Shown here piece after piece: positions 26,456-36,185 of a DNA stretch of 64,000 nucleotides. The stretch's first letter is position 1. Every line of letters starts with the position of its first letter. The DNA is from Methanobacterium_D sp040373355. GTDB lineage: Archaea; Methanobacteriota; Methanobacteria; Methanobacteriales; Methanobacteriaceae. The translations under genes and the position numbers were made by a program. Location of the stretch: NCBI RefSeq assembly GCF_047495555.1, contig NZ_CP166866.1, forward strand, positions 1,080,001 to 1,144,000, read 5' to 3'. The notes under the pieces were generated by a model. It was not told where the DNA came from. It made no database searches and saw only the letters and a list, made by a program, of their open reading frames with translations.

Positions 26456-27367
26456 ATGGCTAAAAAAACTAAAAATGGTACATTAAAAGCAATATTGGAT
26501 GTAATACGTTATGAAAATCCTTCAACACAGGATGAAATTGCAGAAAGGCTTGGAATTACACGCAGGTATGTTACAAAATTACTGCAGCCATTAATAAGTG
26601 ATGGAATTGTAAAAAGAGCTTATGTAATAGAACCTAAAAAGTTTGATGAATTTTTAGAAATTTATGGAGAAGAGAAGGTACCTGTGGAGCATGCAACATT
26701 AAAAATTGTAGAGCTTCTTAGAGGAATGGCAGATCATGTTGATAATCAGTTAGAAACATCATTTAAGGCACTTTCAACTTTTGACAGTGAACTGGCTAAC
26801 GAAGCTTTAAAAATGGATTATATAACTAATAATATGCATGAAAGAATAAGAACTTCAGTGGATATGGCAATATCAATGAATCCTTCTCCAGAATTTAGTA
26901 AAAGTAGTGCATTTAGTGAAGTGGCCTATGATTTAGAGCGTATTGGAGATCATTCATCTCAATTTGCAAATTTCACCCTTAAAGAGTCTTATGAATTGGA
27001 TAATGATATGTTTAAATATATTAAAGAAATGTATGACACATCTAAAAAAATGGTAGACTATTCTATGGAAGTATTTTTAGATGAAAAACTTGATTTAAGG
27101 AATGAAGTATTGGATTATGAGGAAAATATCCATGCTTTACAGAAAAGGGCTTTGAATTGCATTGCTACTCAAATGGCAGAATCTTCATTTGACGATACAG
27201 AACGTTCTACTTATTATCTTTCCCTATCAAGAGTAGTTAAAGCATTTGAAAGGATAGGCGATATTTCAATAGAAATAATTGATATTGCAAGAGAGTATTA
27301 TGAAAATATTCCTAGGACAACAACTCCTGAACAATTTAGAAGAATAAATAATAAAGAAAAATTTTAA
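26456..27367 (+). CDS. PhoU-domain protein with N-terminal helix-turn-helix
   Basis: The 303-residue protein joins a winged-helix DNA-binding domain (residues 10-60, with TQDEIAERLGITRRYVTKLLQPLI) to a PhoU core of two three-helix repeats (about 80-290), each with an E/DxxxD-type metal-binding signature such as AYDLERIGDHSSQFAN and VKAFERIGDISIEI. In archaea such fusions are probable phosphate-responsive transcription regulators that replace PhoB/PhoR. It sits upstream of the pst region and is the best candidate to control it, perhaps through the inverted repeat at 27819-27843. Confidence 0.88.
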   Translation: MAKKTKNGTLKAILDVIRYENPSTQDEIAERLGITRRYVTKLLQPLISDGIVKRAYVIEPKKFDEFLEIYGEEKVPVEHATLKIVELLRGMADHVDNQLETSFKALSTFDSELANEALKMDYITNNMHERIRTSVDMAISMNPSPEFSKSSAFSEVAYDLERIGDHSSQFANFTLKESYELDNDMFKYIKEMYDTSKKMVDYSMEVFLDEKLDLRNEVLDYEENIHALQKRALNCIATQMAESSFDDTERSTYYLSLSRVVKAFERIGDISIEIIDIAREYYENIPRTTTPEQFRRINNKEKF

Positions 27368-27378
27368 AATTTATCTAA

Positions 27379-27648
27379 TTAATCTTCTTCTTCCATGTAT
27401 TTTTTAATTTTTTTCTCTTCCCATTCTTTTGAAAAGATTCCCCGTTTCATGAAAACTGACAATGCATGTGAAACGAGACCAATACCCCAGAAGAATGCAA
27501 TAAATAAAAACCACCAGAATTCTGGAGTCGTAAAGAAATTAATTATTGCAAGAAAGGCATTTACAACAATATATGATACTAAGTGGCCATAAAATCCTTT
27601 TAATTCTTCAACTCTCTTTTTTGCTCTTTCATATTTTAAATTATCCAT
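27379..27648 (-). CDS. 2TM domain-containing small membrane protein
   Basis: An 89-residue protein with a basic start (YERAKKRVEELKGFYGHLVSY), two hydrophobic helices (about 22-42 and 50-70) and a charged tail. This is the pattern of the 2TM (PF13239-like) family, often fused to or found near signalling proteins. No function is known. It is convergent with the HTH-PhoU gene and divergent from pstS. Confidence 0.75.
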   Translation of the reverse strand: MDNLKYERAKKRVEELKGFYGHLVSYIVVNAFLAIINFFTTPEFWWFLFIAFFWGIGLVSHALSVFMKRGIFSKEWEEKKIKKYMEEED

Positions 27649-27818
27649 TTTAAAACCTCTAATATTATTCTTATTCTTTATGTATTATTCATTAATATTA
27701 TATTCTACTTTAGAAAACTTACATATTTTAGAAATGTAGGATTAAATTTACAGCTTTAAGTGCAATAATGTTCGTTTTCAGTGAATTAATTTAGAATATT
27801 TACATTTTTCTTTCATTA

Positions 27819-27867
27819 TTAGTTCACTTATAGTGTAAACTAATACACAAATAGGAACATTTAAATA
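27819..27867 (+). promoter_or_regulatory. Candidate promoter and phosphate operator of pstS1
   Basis: A 25-bp inverted repeat spans 27819-27843, with outer arms TTAGTT and AACTAA and inner AC/GT pairs (8 of 9 outer positions pair). It ends 16 bp upstream of the TATA box TTTAAATA (27860-27867). Transcription would start near 27890, shortly before GAGGTG and the ATG at 27904. The position fits an activator or repressor of phosphate genes. Confidence 0.45.
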
Positions 27868-27903
27868 TTGGTAGTCTATTATTATAGGATGAGGTGAAAT
27901 GAA

Positions 27904-28716
27904 ATGGACTCGAAATATATAATTGGTATAATAGTAGCTATAATAATAATAGCTGGAGCTTTACTTGCATTTTCAGGAAGTTCAAGCCAACAAAAAATCG
28001 AAATAGCAGGTTCTACATCTGTTCAACCAGTAGCAGAGAAACTTGCTCAAGCTTACATGCAGAAACACCCTGACGTTAAGATTAATGTTCAAGGTGGAGG
28101 TTCAAGTGTAGGTATAACAAGTGTTCAAAAAGGACAAGCAGATATAGGTATGAGTTCCAAGGAACTAAAAGCAGATGAAAAAGCAGGACTTAACGAATAC
28201 TTAGTCGGAAAAGACGGTATTGTTATAGCTGTAAACACTAAAAACAGCGTTTCTGACTTGAAAGTTGAACAGGTAAAAGATATTTTCAGCGGTAAAATCT
28301 CCAACTGGAAAGAAGTAGGTGGCCAAGACGCTAAAATCAACGTTATAACCAGAGAAGATGGTTCTGGTACAAGAAAAGCATTTGAAGAAATAATAATGGG
28401 TAAAGACACCAAAATAATTAAAGAAGCTGTAGTTCAAAGTTCAACTGAAGCCGTAGCACAATCCATTAAAGGAGATCCTAATGCTATTGGGTACATATCC
28501 TTAGCTAGCTTAAGCTCAGATGTAAAATCTTTATCTATAAACGGTGTTGCCCCTTCAGAACAAACAGTATCAGATGGTACATACAAAATTCAGAGACCAT
28601 TTTTGTTCTTAACTAAAGGAGAACCTAAAGGTGCAGTCAAAGACTTTATAGACTTCTGTTTAAGCCCTGAAGGACAGGCAATAGTTAAAGGAGAAAAAGT
28701 CGTACCTGCAAAATAA
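27904..28716 (+). CDS. pstS: Phosphate ABC transporter substrate-binding protein PstS (first copy)
   Basis: The protein captures phosphate outside the membrane and delivers it to PstCA. The 270-residue product has an N-terminal membrane anchor or signal (residues 4-24, IIGIIVAIIIIAGALLAFSG), then the phosphate-binding motifs AGSTSVQPVAE (about 36-46) and GGGSSVGITSVQKGQADIGMSS, and TREDGSGTRKAFE near 150. It is followed by a terminator-like hairpin and then by a second pstS. The two proteins are about 60 percent alike by eye. Confidence 0.94.
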   Translation: MDSKYIIGIIVAIIIIAGALLAFSGSSSQQKIEIAGSTSVQPVAEKLAQAYMQKHPDVKINVQGGGSSVGITSVQKGQADIGMSSKELKADEKAGLNEYLVGKDGIVIAVNTKNSVSDLKVEQVKDIFSGKISNWKEVGGQDAKINVITREDGSGTRKAFEEIIMGKDTKIIKEAVVQSSTEAVAQSIKGDPNAIGYISLASLSSDVKSLSINGVAPSEQTVSDGTYKIQRPFLFLTKGEPKGAVKDFIDFCLSPEGQAIVKGEKVVPAK

Positions 28717-28740
28717 GTGGTTTTAAACCACTATTTTTTA
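28716..28740 (+). terminator. Terminator-like hairpin after pstS1
   Basis: Arms AGTGGTTT (28716-28723) and AAACCACT (28725-28732) are perfect complements and are followed by TATTTTTTATTT. This probably ends most transcripts after pstS1, so that pstS1 is made in excess over the rest of the system. Confidence 0.65.
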
Positions 28741-28776
28741 TTTATTCCATTTAAAATAAAAGTAATTTATCAAAAA

Positions 28777-28818
28777 GATTAAATAATCAATTATCTTAAT
28801 CACTTTATATTATAAATA
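28777..28818 (+). promoter_or_regulatory. Candidate second pst promoter (pstS2-pstCAB-phoU)
   Basis: A TATA-like TTTATATT at 28804-28811 lies 44 bp upstream of the pstS2 ATG. Directly upstream is a 25-bp inverted repeat with outer arms GATTAA and TTAATC (28777-28801). It has the same overall length as the repeat before pstS1 but a different sequence, so a shared regulator is not shown. Confidence 0.35.
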
Positions 28819-28854
28819 CTCTGAAAGAGAAGAGTATTTTTAAGGTGATTAAGA

Positions 28855-29664
28855 ATGGAATTAAAATACAAGCTTGGAATAATAATTGCCATAGCCATAA
28901 TTTTCGCTTACATAATATTCATCCCATCAACTCAATATGAAAGAATACAAATTGCAGGTTCTACATCTGTACAACCTGTAGCAGAAAAATTAGCAAAGAA
29001 GTTTGAAGAAACCCATCCTAATGTAAGAATAAATGTTCAGGGTGGAGGTTCCAGTTTAGGTATAAGTAGCGTGTCACAAGGAATTACTGATATTGGTACT
29101 AGCTCAAGAGAATTAACAAGTAGAGAAAAAACTGGACTTAATGAATACATTATAGGTAAAGAGGGCATAGTCATTGCCGTAAATAATCAAAATCCTATTA
29201 CTAACTTAAATAAAGATCAGGCTAAAGATATTTTCAGCGGTAAAATCACCAACTGGAAAGAATTAGGATGCCCTGATTTAGAAATACATGTCATAACCCG
29301 AGAAGCAGGTTCTGGTACAAGATCTGCATTTGAAACTATTGTAATGGGTAAAGGTACTAAAATTCGACAAGATGCAATAGTTCAAAGCTCAACTGAGTCA
29401 GTTAAACAGGCAATAAGACAGGATCCTGGTGCAATAGGATTTGTTTCATTAGCACGTATGACTAGTGACGTAAAAGCTTTAAAAATTGATAATGTTGTGC
29501 CTTCAGAAGAAACTGTATTTGAAGGTACTTATAGTTTACAAACACCCTTTATTTTTGTCGTAAAAGGCGAACCACAGGGAATTGTAAAGGAATTTATAGA
29601 TTTTACCTTAAGTCCTGAAGGTCAGGCAATTGTAAAAGGAGAAAAAGTTGTACCTGTAAGATGA
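28855..29664 (+). CDS. pstS: Phosphate ABC transporter substrate-binding protein PstS (second copy)
   Basis: A 269-residue paralogue of the preceding gene with the same layout: N-terminal anchor (residues 6-24), AGSTSVQPVAEKLAKKFEE, GGGSSLGISSV and TREAGSGTRSAFE. The pair clearly arose by tandem duplication. Differences cluster in surface helices, and the second copy has a Cys (GCPDLEI near residue 141) absent from the first. It is preceded by its own promoter and followed by a small hairpin before pstC. The two copies may differ in affinity or expression. Confidence 0.93.
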   Translation: MELKYKLGIIIAIAIIFAYIIFIPSTQYERIQIAGSTSVQPVAEKLAKKFEETHPNVRINVQGGGSSLGISSVSQGITDIGTSSRELTSREKTGLNEYIIGKEGIVIAVNNQNPITNLNKDQAKDIFSGKITNWKELGCPDLEIHVITREAGSGTRSAFETIVMGKGTKIRQDAIVQSSTESVKQAIRQDPGAIGFVSLARMTSDVKALKIDNVVPSEETVFEGTYSLQTPFIFVVKGEPQGIVKEFIDFTLSPEGQAIVKGEKVVPVR

Positions 29665-29666
29665 TA

Positions 29667-29681
29667 TAGGGCTTAGCCCTA
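29667..29681 (+). other. Small hairpin between pstS2 and pstC
   Basis: TAGGGCT and AGCCCTA flank a single T directly behind the pstS2 stop; the practical stem is TAGGG/CCCTA with a 5-nt loop. No T-run follows, so a role in RNA stability or uneven expression of pstS2 and pstCAB is more likely than full termination. Confidence 0.45.
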
Positions 29682-29725
29682 CTCAACTAACCTTATTTCA
29701 GACATGATAAATAGAGGTGTATAGA

Positions 29726-30598
<873 letters not shown>

Positions 30599-30634
30599 TG
30601 CCAAAATTTGAATCTAAAATGGGAGAATTTTGAA

Positions 30635-31483
30635 ATGAAGAGAATAATATCCCCGAAAATGGCTCAAAGAATTATGAAAGGCCTATTTTGGGCATCAGGA
30701 ATTATAACAGTTATAATTCTGCTTGTAATTATGGGTTATATTCTTTACAAGGGATTACCAGTAGTTAATTTAAGCTTTATATTTAGTGATCCAGTGGATT
30801 CCGGTAGATCTGGTGGAATTTTCCCAATGATCATATCAAGCATTTATGTGACTCTAATTGCGATTCTTGTTGCTACTCCTTTAGGTGTGGGTGCGGCAGT
30901 ATATTTGTCAGAATATGCGGGAGAAGGCACAATTGTGAAATTAATAAGATTTGGAGCGGAAACACTTGCATCTATCCCATCTATTGTATTCGGATTATTT
31001 GGATTAGCATTCTTTGTAATCTACCTTGGATTAGGCTGGTGTGTACTTTCTGGAGGGCTTATATTAGCTTTAATGGCACTCCCTACAATCTTACAAGTTT
31101 CTGAAGTTTCATTGGAAGCTGTACCGAGATCCTACCGTGAAGGTAGCCTTGCTATAGGTGCTACAAAATGGCAAACTATTTATAGAGTAGTATTACCTGC
31201 AGGAATTCCTGGAATTACAACAGGGGTAATCTTAGGGCTTGCAAGAGCTATTTCAGAAGCTGCAGCGATTTTGTTTGCAGTAGGCGCTGCATTAACAGTT
31301 CCTATATCTATTTTTGATCCTGCAAGGCCATTACCGCTTCACCTTTATATCATGGCTACAGAAGGGATATCTCTGGATAATGCATACGGAACTGCAGCTG
31401 TTCTGGTAATTTTAGTGCTCATAATTACTGTAGTAACAAATACATTAGTTGAAAGATACTCGAAAAAGATGATGGGGAGATAA
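30635..31483 (+). CDS. pstA: Phosphate ABC transporter permease PstA
   Basis: The second permease subunit, 282 residues, with six helices, the family motif ETLASIPSIVFGLFGLAFF near 115, and the coupling loop YREGSLAIGATKWQTIYRVVLPAGIPGI near 177-204. The ATG at 30635 has GGAG at 30622-30625. Separated from pstC by 36 bp and from pstB by 3 bp. Confidence 0.94.
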   Translation: MKRIISPKMAQRIMKGLFWASGIITVIILLVIMGYILYKGLPVVNLSFIFSDPVDSGRSGGIFPMIISSIYVTLIAILVATPLGVGAAVYLSEYAGEGTIVKLIRFGAETLASIPSIVFGLFGLAFFVIYLGLGWCVLSGGLILALMALPTILQVSEVSLEAVPRSYREGSLAIGATKWQTIYRVVLPAGIPGITTGVILGLARAISEAAAILFAVGAALTVPISIFDPARPLPLHLYIMATEGISLDNAYGTAAVLVILVLIITVVTNTLVERYSKKMMGR

Positions 31484-31486
31484 TAG

Positions 31487-32242
31487 ATGGATTATAGAAT
31501 TGAAGTTGAAGATTTAAACGTTTACTTTGACGAGGCACATATCTTAAAGGACATTAATCTTAAAATTCCAAAAAATACAGTTACTTCACTTATTGGACCT
31601 TCCGGGTGTGGTAAGTCTACATTTATAAGAACTTTAAATCGTATGAATGATTTAATAGACACTTTTAAGCATAATGGTTCTGTTCTTTTAGACGGTAGGG
31701 ATATTTATGACCCTAAAATTGATGTAGTTGATTTAAGAAAGAAAGTTGGAATGGTCTTCCAGAAACCTAATCCATTCCCTAAATCCATTTTTGAGAATGT
31801 AGCTTATGGTATGGGAGTTCATGGAATTACAGAAAAAGATGTAATAGCTGAAAGAGTTGAAGAAAGCCTGAAAGCCGCAGCATTATGGGATGAAGTTAAA
31901 GATAAACTTGATAAGTCTGCTATGGGTCTTTCTGGAGGGCAGCAGCAGAGATTATGTATCGCAAGAACAATAGCTGTAAATCCTGAGGTTATACTTATGG
32001 ATGAACCGGCATCTGCACTGGATCCAATTTCTACAACTAAAATTGAAGATCTAGTTCATAAATTAAAAAATGATTATACTATAATTATTGTTACACATAA
32101 CATGCAGCAAGCTACAAGGGTTTCAAAGTACACTGCATTCTTCTTAAACGGGGAGATAGTTGAAAGCGGCCTTACAGATAAGCTGTTTATGGAACCAGAA
32201 GATCAGCGTACTGAAGATTATATTACTGGTAGATTTGGTTAA
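31487..32242 (+). CDS. pstB: Phosphate ABC transporter ATP-binding protein PstB
   Basis: The ATPase that powers phosphate import. The 251-residue protein has Walker A GPSGCGKST (about 36-44), the Q-loop MVFQKPNPFPKSIFENVAYG, the signature LSGGQQQRL (about 148-156), and Walker B VILMDEPASALDP (about 168-180), followed by the switch His in IVTHNMQQA. It is full length. Confidence 0.96.
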   Translation: MDYRIEVEDLNVYFDEAHILKDINLKIPKNTVTSLIGPSGCGKSTFIRTLNRMNDLIDTFKHNGSVLLDGRDIYDPKIDVVDLRKKVGMVFQKPNPFPKSIFENVAYGMGVHGITEKDVIAERVEESLKAAALWDEVKDKLDKSAMGLSGGQQQRLCIARTIAVNPEVILMDEPASALDPISTTKIEDLVHKLKNDYTIIIVTHNMQQATRVSKYTAFFLNGEIVESGLTDKLFMEPEDQRTEDYITGRFG

Positions 32243-32309
32243 TTGAAATAAAAAAGTTCAATTGAATAAAAATATAAATATATTATTAATGTAAGGCAAG
32301 GTGGATAGG

Positions 32310-32966
32310 ATGAAAAGATATCCAAGGGTGCAGTTTAGAAAAAGATTAAGGGAATTAAAAGAACAAGTAGAAGAAATGGGTCAATTAACCCTTAAGGCAC
32401 AAAAAAATGCAATGGAAATATTAACCGATTTTAATGAGGAAAAGTGGAATAATGTTAAAGAAGCAGGCGAAAAAATAGATATAATGAATTTCGAGCTAGA
32501 AAGAAGATGTATGGGGGTTATAGCATCCGAACAACCTGTTGCTACTGATTTAAGGTTTATTGAAGCTTGTATTAAAGTGGGAAGTCATTTAAAAAGAATG
32601 GTAAGCTTAGCAGTAAATATTGCTGAAGTTGCAAGTGATTTAAGGAATGAAGAGATTCCACGTAGGCCTCAAGAAGATCTAGTTCATATGTCTAACATAG
32701 TTCAAATGATGGTAAGTAAAGGACTTTATTCATTCCTAGACCAGAATATGAACATGGCAAGGGAACTAAGACAAGATGACGATAAGGTAGATGATTTATT
32801 TGATCAGGCTCTAGGTAATATTACAAAAAGTATGTTCCAGGACAAAGATTCAATATCTTATTTAATTTATTTGCTATTTGTAGCTAGATTCCTTGAGAGA
32901 ACAGCAGATCGCGCAGTTAGTATTGGAGATAGAACTATCTTCATGATGACTTGTGAAAAACCCTAA
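32310..32966 (+). CDS. phoU: Phosphate uptake regulator PhoU
   Basis: A 218-residue PhoU protein of two repeated three-helix bundles with metal-binding signatures (FIEACIKVGSHLKRMVSLAVNI and VARFLERTADRAVSIGD). PhoU restrains Pst transport and, in bacteria, signalling when phosphate is ample. It is the last gene of the pst unit. ATG 32310 follows AGGTGG; a GTG at 32301 lies within that site. The first repeat is slightly degenerate (GSHLKRM in place of the usual GDxAxNI). Confidence 0.92.
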   Translation: MKRYPRVQFRKRLRELKEQVEEMGQLTLKAQKNAMEILTDFNEEKWNNVKEAGEKIDIMNFELERRCMGVIASEQPVATDLRFIEACIKVGSHLKRMVSLAVNIAEVASDLRNEEIPRRPQEDLVHMSNIVQMMVSKGLYSFLDQNMNMARELRQDDDKVDDLFDQALGNITKSMFQDKDSISYLIYLLFVARFLERTADRAVSIGDRTIFMMTCEKP

Positions 32967-33492
32967 TTTTAATCTTTTAGCTTAAATTCTACTTTTATTT
33001 TTTTATTTGGATATTTTAACTTAATGAAGTAATACTTTAATCATTATATTTTTATACTTTTAATATTATGTTTGGTTTAGCACCTATATTTGTTAAATTA
33101 TGTCTTGAAGGAGTTATTCCGCTTTAGTTTTATGTGTACGAAGTTTTATAATCTGTAGGATTATGGGAGGCTGTTTATTAATTAATATATTATCCATTTA
33201 ATTAATGTAAGTATAGTTAATTGGATGCTTATAGCTTTAGAGAAATATAGTTCTTTTAAGTCAATTTTATTATATGAACTTAAATATGGGAAGCATCGGT
33301 AGTTCTATTTACTGCAAAATTTCCATTAATTACTCTTATAATTGCCGATTGATAATTTCAGAAAAATATATTACTAATTTTAATTATAGTAATAATGCAG
33401 TTGTATTTTTTATTAATTGCATCTGTATGGTTAGTTACAATTTAGGCCATATATTAAATTATGGTGAATTAAGGGTATATGGGGTGATTTAA
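32967..33492. other. Long AT-rich intergenic region
   Basis: No supported gene. A 72-codon open frame near its 3' end has irregular composition and no recognisable pattern. One small hairpin is visible (ATAATC at 33148-33153, loop TGTAG, partner 33159-33164). The promoter of the PRC-barrel gene must be within it. Confidence 0.45.
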
Positions 33493-33876
33493 TTGAAAAT
33501 TAGGGATGAATTAGTTGGAAGAGAGGTTCTGGATGGCACTGGACATAAAATCGGTGAAGTAGACGATATTGAAGTTGATTTTGATTCCCAGAGAATAGAT
33601 GCCATTATCATTGGTGAAGGAAAAATTATCGGTAGAGGCAGAGAAAGAAGAATTCCTTTTAATATGGTGGAAACTGTAGGGGAAAGAGTTATATTAAGAA
33701 GGGAATCAGGGGGTAAAACTGCAGAAAGAGAAGATAGAATGGAAAAGTCAGAATTTGAAAGAGAAGGTCGTGGAAGAGAGGAAGGTAGAAGAGAAGGTTA
33801 TGTTGAAGAAAGAGACCTTAGTAGAAGAGAAGGATCAAGAAGAACACCTAATATCGGAGAGGAAGAAAGATATTAA
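33493..33876 (+). CDS. PRC-barrel domain protein with charged Arg/Glu tail
   Basis: The first 75 residues form a PRC-barrel (RDELVGREVLDGTGHKIGEVDDIEVDF, then RRIPFNMVETVGERVILR), a small beta barrel used in RNA processing and in photosynthetic and cell-division proteins. The remaining 50 residues are almost entirely Arg, Glu and Gly, with repeats such as EGRGREEGRREG, and look disordered. A TTG start at 33493 is supported by GGGGTGAT (33481-33488). A paralogue without the tail is at 46931. Cellular role unknown; methanobacteria often carry several copies. Confidence 0.82.
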   Translation: MKIRDELVGREVLDGTGHKIGEVDDIEVDFDSQRIDAIIIGEGKIIGRGRERRIPFNMVETVGERVILRRESGGKTAEREDRMEKSEFEREGRGREEGRREGYVEERDLSRREGSRRTPNIGEEERY

Positions 33877-33904
33877 TATCTTTCTTTAATTAATTTTCTA
33901 AATA

Positions 33905-34744
33905 TTAAGATTTTAAAATAGCAGTAGCTTGTCTTGCAGCCCAGCATTGAATGCAAACACCTATAGGTAATCCTGCAGTGTGAGTATCTGCAGTTAAAAT
34001 TTTAACATCAAGTGCAGTTGTCTTACCGCCGAGGCCCATTGGACCTATTCCAGTACTGTTGATTTGACTTAATATATCTTCTTCAAGTTTTGCAAGAGTT
34101 TTATCCTTATTTATTTCTCCAATTTTACCAAGTAATGCTTTTTTTGCAAGTTTCATAGCTAAATCAGAAGATCCTCCAATTCCAACACCTACAATAATTG
34201 GGGGGCATGGCTTTCCTCCAGCGGCTATTACAGTATCAAGGACAAAATTTTTTATTCCTTCAATCCCTTCACCAGGTAATGCCATTTTTAGAGCATTGTT
34301 ATTTTCTGAGCCTATTCCTTTTGGAAAAGCAGTTAACTCGATTATTTTATCATCAACAAGCTCAATATCAATTTGAGGCATTAAATTACCTGTATTATTT
34401 CCCCTATTTTCACGAGTTATTGGATCTACAACGTTTGGCCTTAAAGGCACCTCTTCTGTAGCCCTTACAACTCCATTTTTTATTCCTTCAATTAGATTTT
34501 CTACTTCAACATCGCCAAGCTTTACAAAAACAATGGGGACACCAGTATCTTGACACATTGGAACTCCAAGCTTTTCGGCTGCTTCAATATTATCAAGTAT
34601 GGCCTTAAGATTTAAGCGTGCAAGCTCATGATCTTCATTTTTATAGGCATCTTGAAGAGCTTTTTTAACATCATCTGGAAGTTTGATAACAGCTTCCTTA
34701 AATAAATTGAAAACAGTATTTTCTATAGTATTTTGAGTAATCAT
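33905..34744 (-). CDS. fumA: Class I fumarate hydratase, alpha subunit
   Basis: The N-terminal half of the iron-sulfur fumarase that interconverts fumarate and malate in the incomplete reductive TCA cycle. The 279-residue protein has the cluster-binding Cys residues in PMCQDTGVPIVFVKLG (near 60-75), in CPPIIVGVGIGGSSD (near 178-192) and in CIQCWAARQ near the C-terminus. Tartrate dehydratase alpha subunits share this fold, but a methanogen would need fumarase. The beta subunit gene is not in the window. Confidence 0.88.
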   Translation of the reverse strand: MITQNTIENTVFNLFKEAVIKLPDDVKKALQDAYKNEDHELARLNLKAILDNIEAAEKLGVPMCQDTGVPIVFVKLGDVEVENLIEGIKNGVVRATEEVPLRPNVVDPITRENRGNNTGNLMPQIDIELVDDKIIELTAFPKGIGSENNNALKMALPGEGIEGIKNFVLDTVIAAGGKPCPPIIVGVGIGGSSDLAMKLAKKALLGKIGEINKDKTLAKLEEDILSQINSTGIGPMGLGGKTTALDVKILTADTHTAGLPIGVCIQCWAARQATAILKS

Positions 34745-35115
34745 GATAGTCCTCCTATAGTGATGTAGATTTTATACATTTTAAACATAATCTTTACTAT
34801 GAAATAATAAAAATATAAGAATAGTTTTCTAAGCAGAGTAATAAATAATCTCCATTACTGGAAATTTATTCTAAATGTATTCTAAAACCTTGAAATTAGT
34901 GTAATAATATGATTATTGGTGATAATTTAGATATAAATATAACTATTTTTGTTTATAGTTAATATATTTCATTTAATTTCAAAAATCCTTAATAAAATGT
35001 TCATAGAGCAATATTTAATATATATTAAATTATCATATGTTAAACTAATAATATTTAGTATTATATATTATTAATATGAATTAATTAATATTCTAATTTA
35101 AGGGGGGATAAAAAA
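34745..35115. other. AT-rich intergenic region with a perfect 18-bp palindrome
   Basis: Upstream of the unknown gene at 35116, a perfect 18-bp AT palindrome (ATTTAATAT and its complement) lies at 35013-35030, and further AT-rich symmetry surrounds 35042-35070. It could hold the promoter, or a regulator site. No gene is visible. Confidence 0.4.
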
Positions 35116-35694
35116 GTGTTTAGGTTATTTGATGAAGGTCAATTAGGGGATTATTTAAATGAAAAAAGGAAATTAGTTCATTATCTCGTTGAAAATGAAC
35201 CAGAATTAACTATTTTAAAAGCTGATGAATATTTTATTAATCATATTATCGAAAAAGAATATGTAGAAGTGCCTCAATTTAACTTTGAAGAAATTTATGT
35301 TGAAGATATAGAAAAGATAAAAAATGGAAATCCTGAAATGATTTTTAATTTTAAGTTATCATTTACTGGGGATAAAGAATTACTTAAACTTAAGCCAACT
35401 AATCACCTTAATTGGACAATAGATGCTAATGTAGAAAAAGATCATGTTTTATGTTTTGAAATAATAGATAACGATGATGACGTAACCGTAATAAAAGATA
35501 AATTTAGAATTACTGTTGATAATATAAAAAAACAGCTAGAAAATTTTGCTGATGAGGTTGAAGCATATAATAACCAACTTCCAGTATTAATCGAAAATAA
35601 ATTAGTAGAACGTAAAAATAGAATTATAAAGCGTAAGCAAAAATTAGAATTACTTAATTCCTTAGAAAATATCGAAAAGAGGTCTGCTGTTTAA
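35116..35694 (+). CDS. Uncharacterised protein; looks like a stand-alone N-terminal module
   Basis: The 192-residue protein is acidic with an N-terminal alpha-helical start (MFRLFDEGQLGDYLNEKRKL), a beta-rich centre and a long C-terminal helix (IKKQLENFADEVEAYNNQLPVLIENKLVERKNRI). I do not recognise a named family. The order of elements recalls the N-terminal region of larger bacterial proteins that carry a nuclease or other domain after a similar Arg/Lys-rich helix; here the protein ends right after that helix. GTG start after a strong GGGGGGAT site. It has no operon partner. Function unknown. Confidence 0.65.
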   Translation: MFRLFDEGQLGDYLNEKRKLVHYLVENEPELTILKADEYFINHIIEKEYVEVPQFNFEEIYVEDIEKIKNGNPEMIFNFKLSFTGDKELLKLKPTNHLNWTIDANVEKDHVLCFEIIDNDDDVTVIKDKFRITVDNIKKQLENFADEVEAYNNQLPVLIENKLVERKNRIIKRKQKLELLNSLENIEKRSAV

Positions 35695-35742
35695 GTGAAA
35701 TAATTCTAAAAGGAGAAAATATAAAATAAAATAATGGCTTAA

Positions 35743-36174
35743 TCAGTATTTCATGATCATTTTAAGCCTTTCAAGTTCTTTAGCTACTTTATCACGCTTA
35801 TCAGAGACCATTTCTTCTGAATCTACACATAGCCCTCCTGTAGGGCATGAAAGAACGCAGCGCGGAGTTTCCTGATCAATACATAGGTTACATTTTTTAG
35901 CGATACCCTCTTCATCCATATGGATTGCTCCAATTGGACAGGAATCTCTACACAGGCTGCAGCCTATACATGCATCTTCATTGATGACAATTGCTCCATC
36001 GACTTCTTCGATGGCATCTTCAGGACATATGGTTAAACATGGTGCTCTATCGGGTGCACAATGTCTGCAGTGAAGTGAGACGCCGCTAATAACTCTTATT
36101 GCATTTTGGGGACATTCGCGCTCGCATTTTGAGCAGTCCTCGCAAAGCTCCGGCCGTGAAATTAACTCTTTCAT
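35743..36174 (-). CDS. porF: Por operon 4Fe-4S protein PorF
   Basis: A 143-residue polyferredoxin with CEDCSKCERECP, CRHCAPDRAPCLTICP, CIGCSLCRDSCP and CNLCIDQETPRCVLSCP, four cluster motifs in the CooF/HycB style. It is the last gene of the porCDABEF operon, as in Methanothermobacter. It probably connects the oxidoreductase to another electron carrier. Confidence 0.87.
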   Translation of the reverse strand: MKELISRPELCEDCSKCERECPQNAIRVISGVSLHCRHCAPDRAPCLTICPEDAIEEVDGAIVINEDACIGCSLCRDSCPIGAIHMDEEGIAKKCNLCIDQETPRCVLSCPTGGLCVDSEEMVSDKRDKVAKELERLKMIMKY

Positions 36175-36185
36175 CTTTATGCCTC

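Noticed and set aside
27904..29664. One pstS split by a frameshift
   Set aside because: Both frames are full length with their own signal segment, ribosome-binding site and promoter, so these are two genes.
33274..33492. 72-codon open frame before the PRC-barrel gene
   Set aside because: Irregular amino acid composition (many Asn, Ser, Tyr, Cys), no ribosome-binding site; its end overlaps the leader of the PRC-barrel gene.
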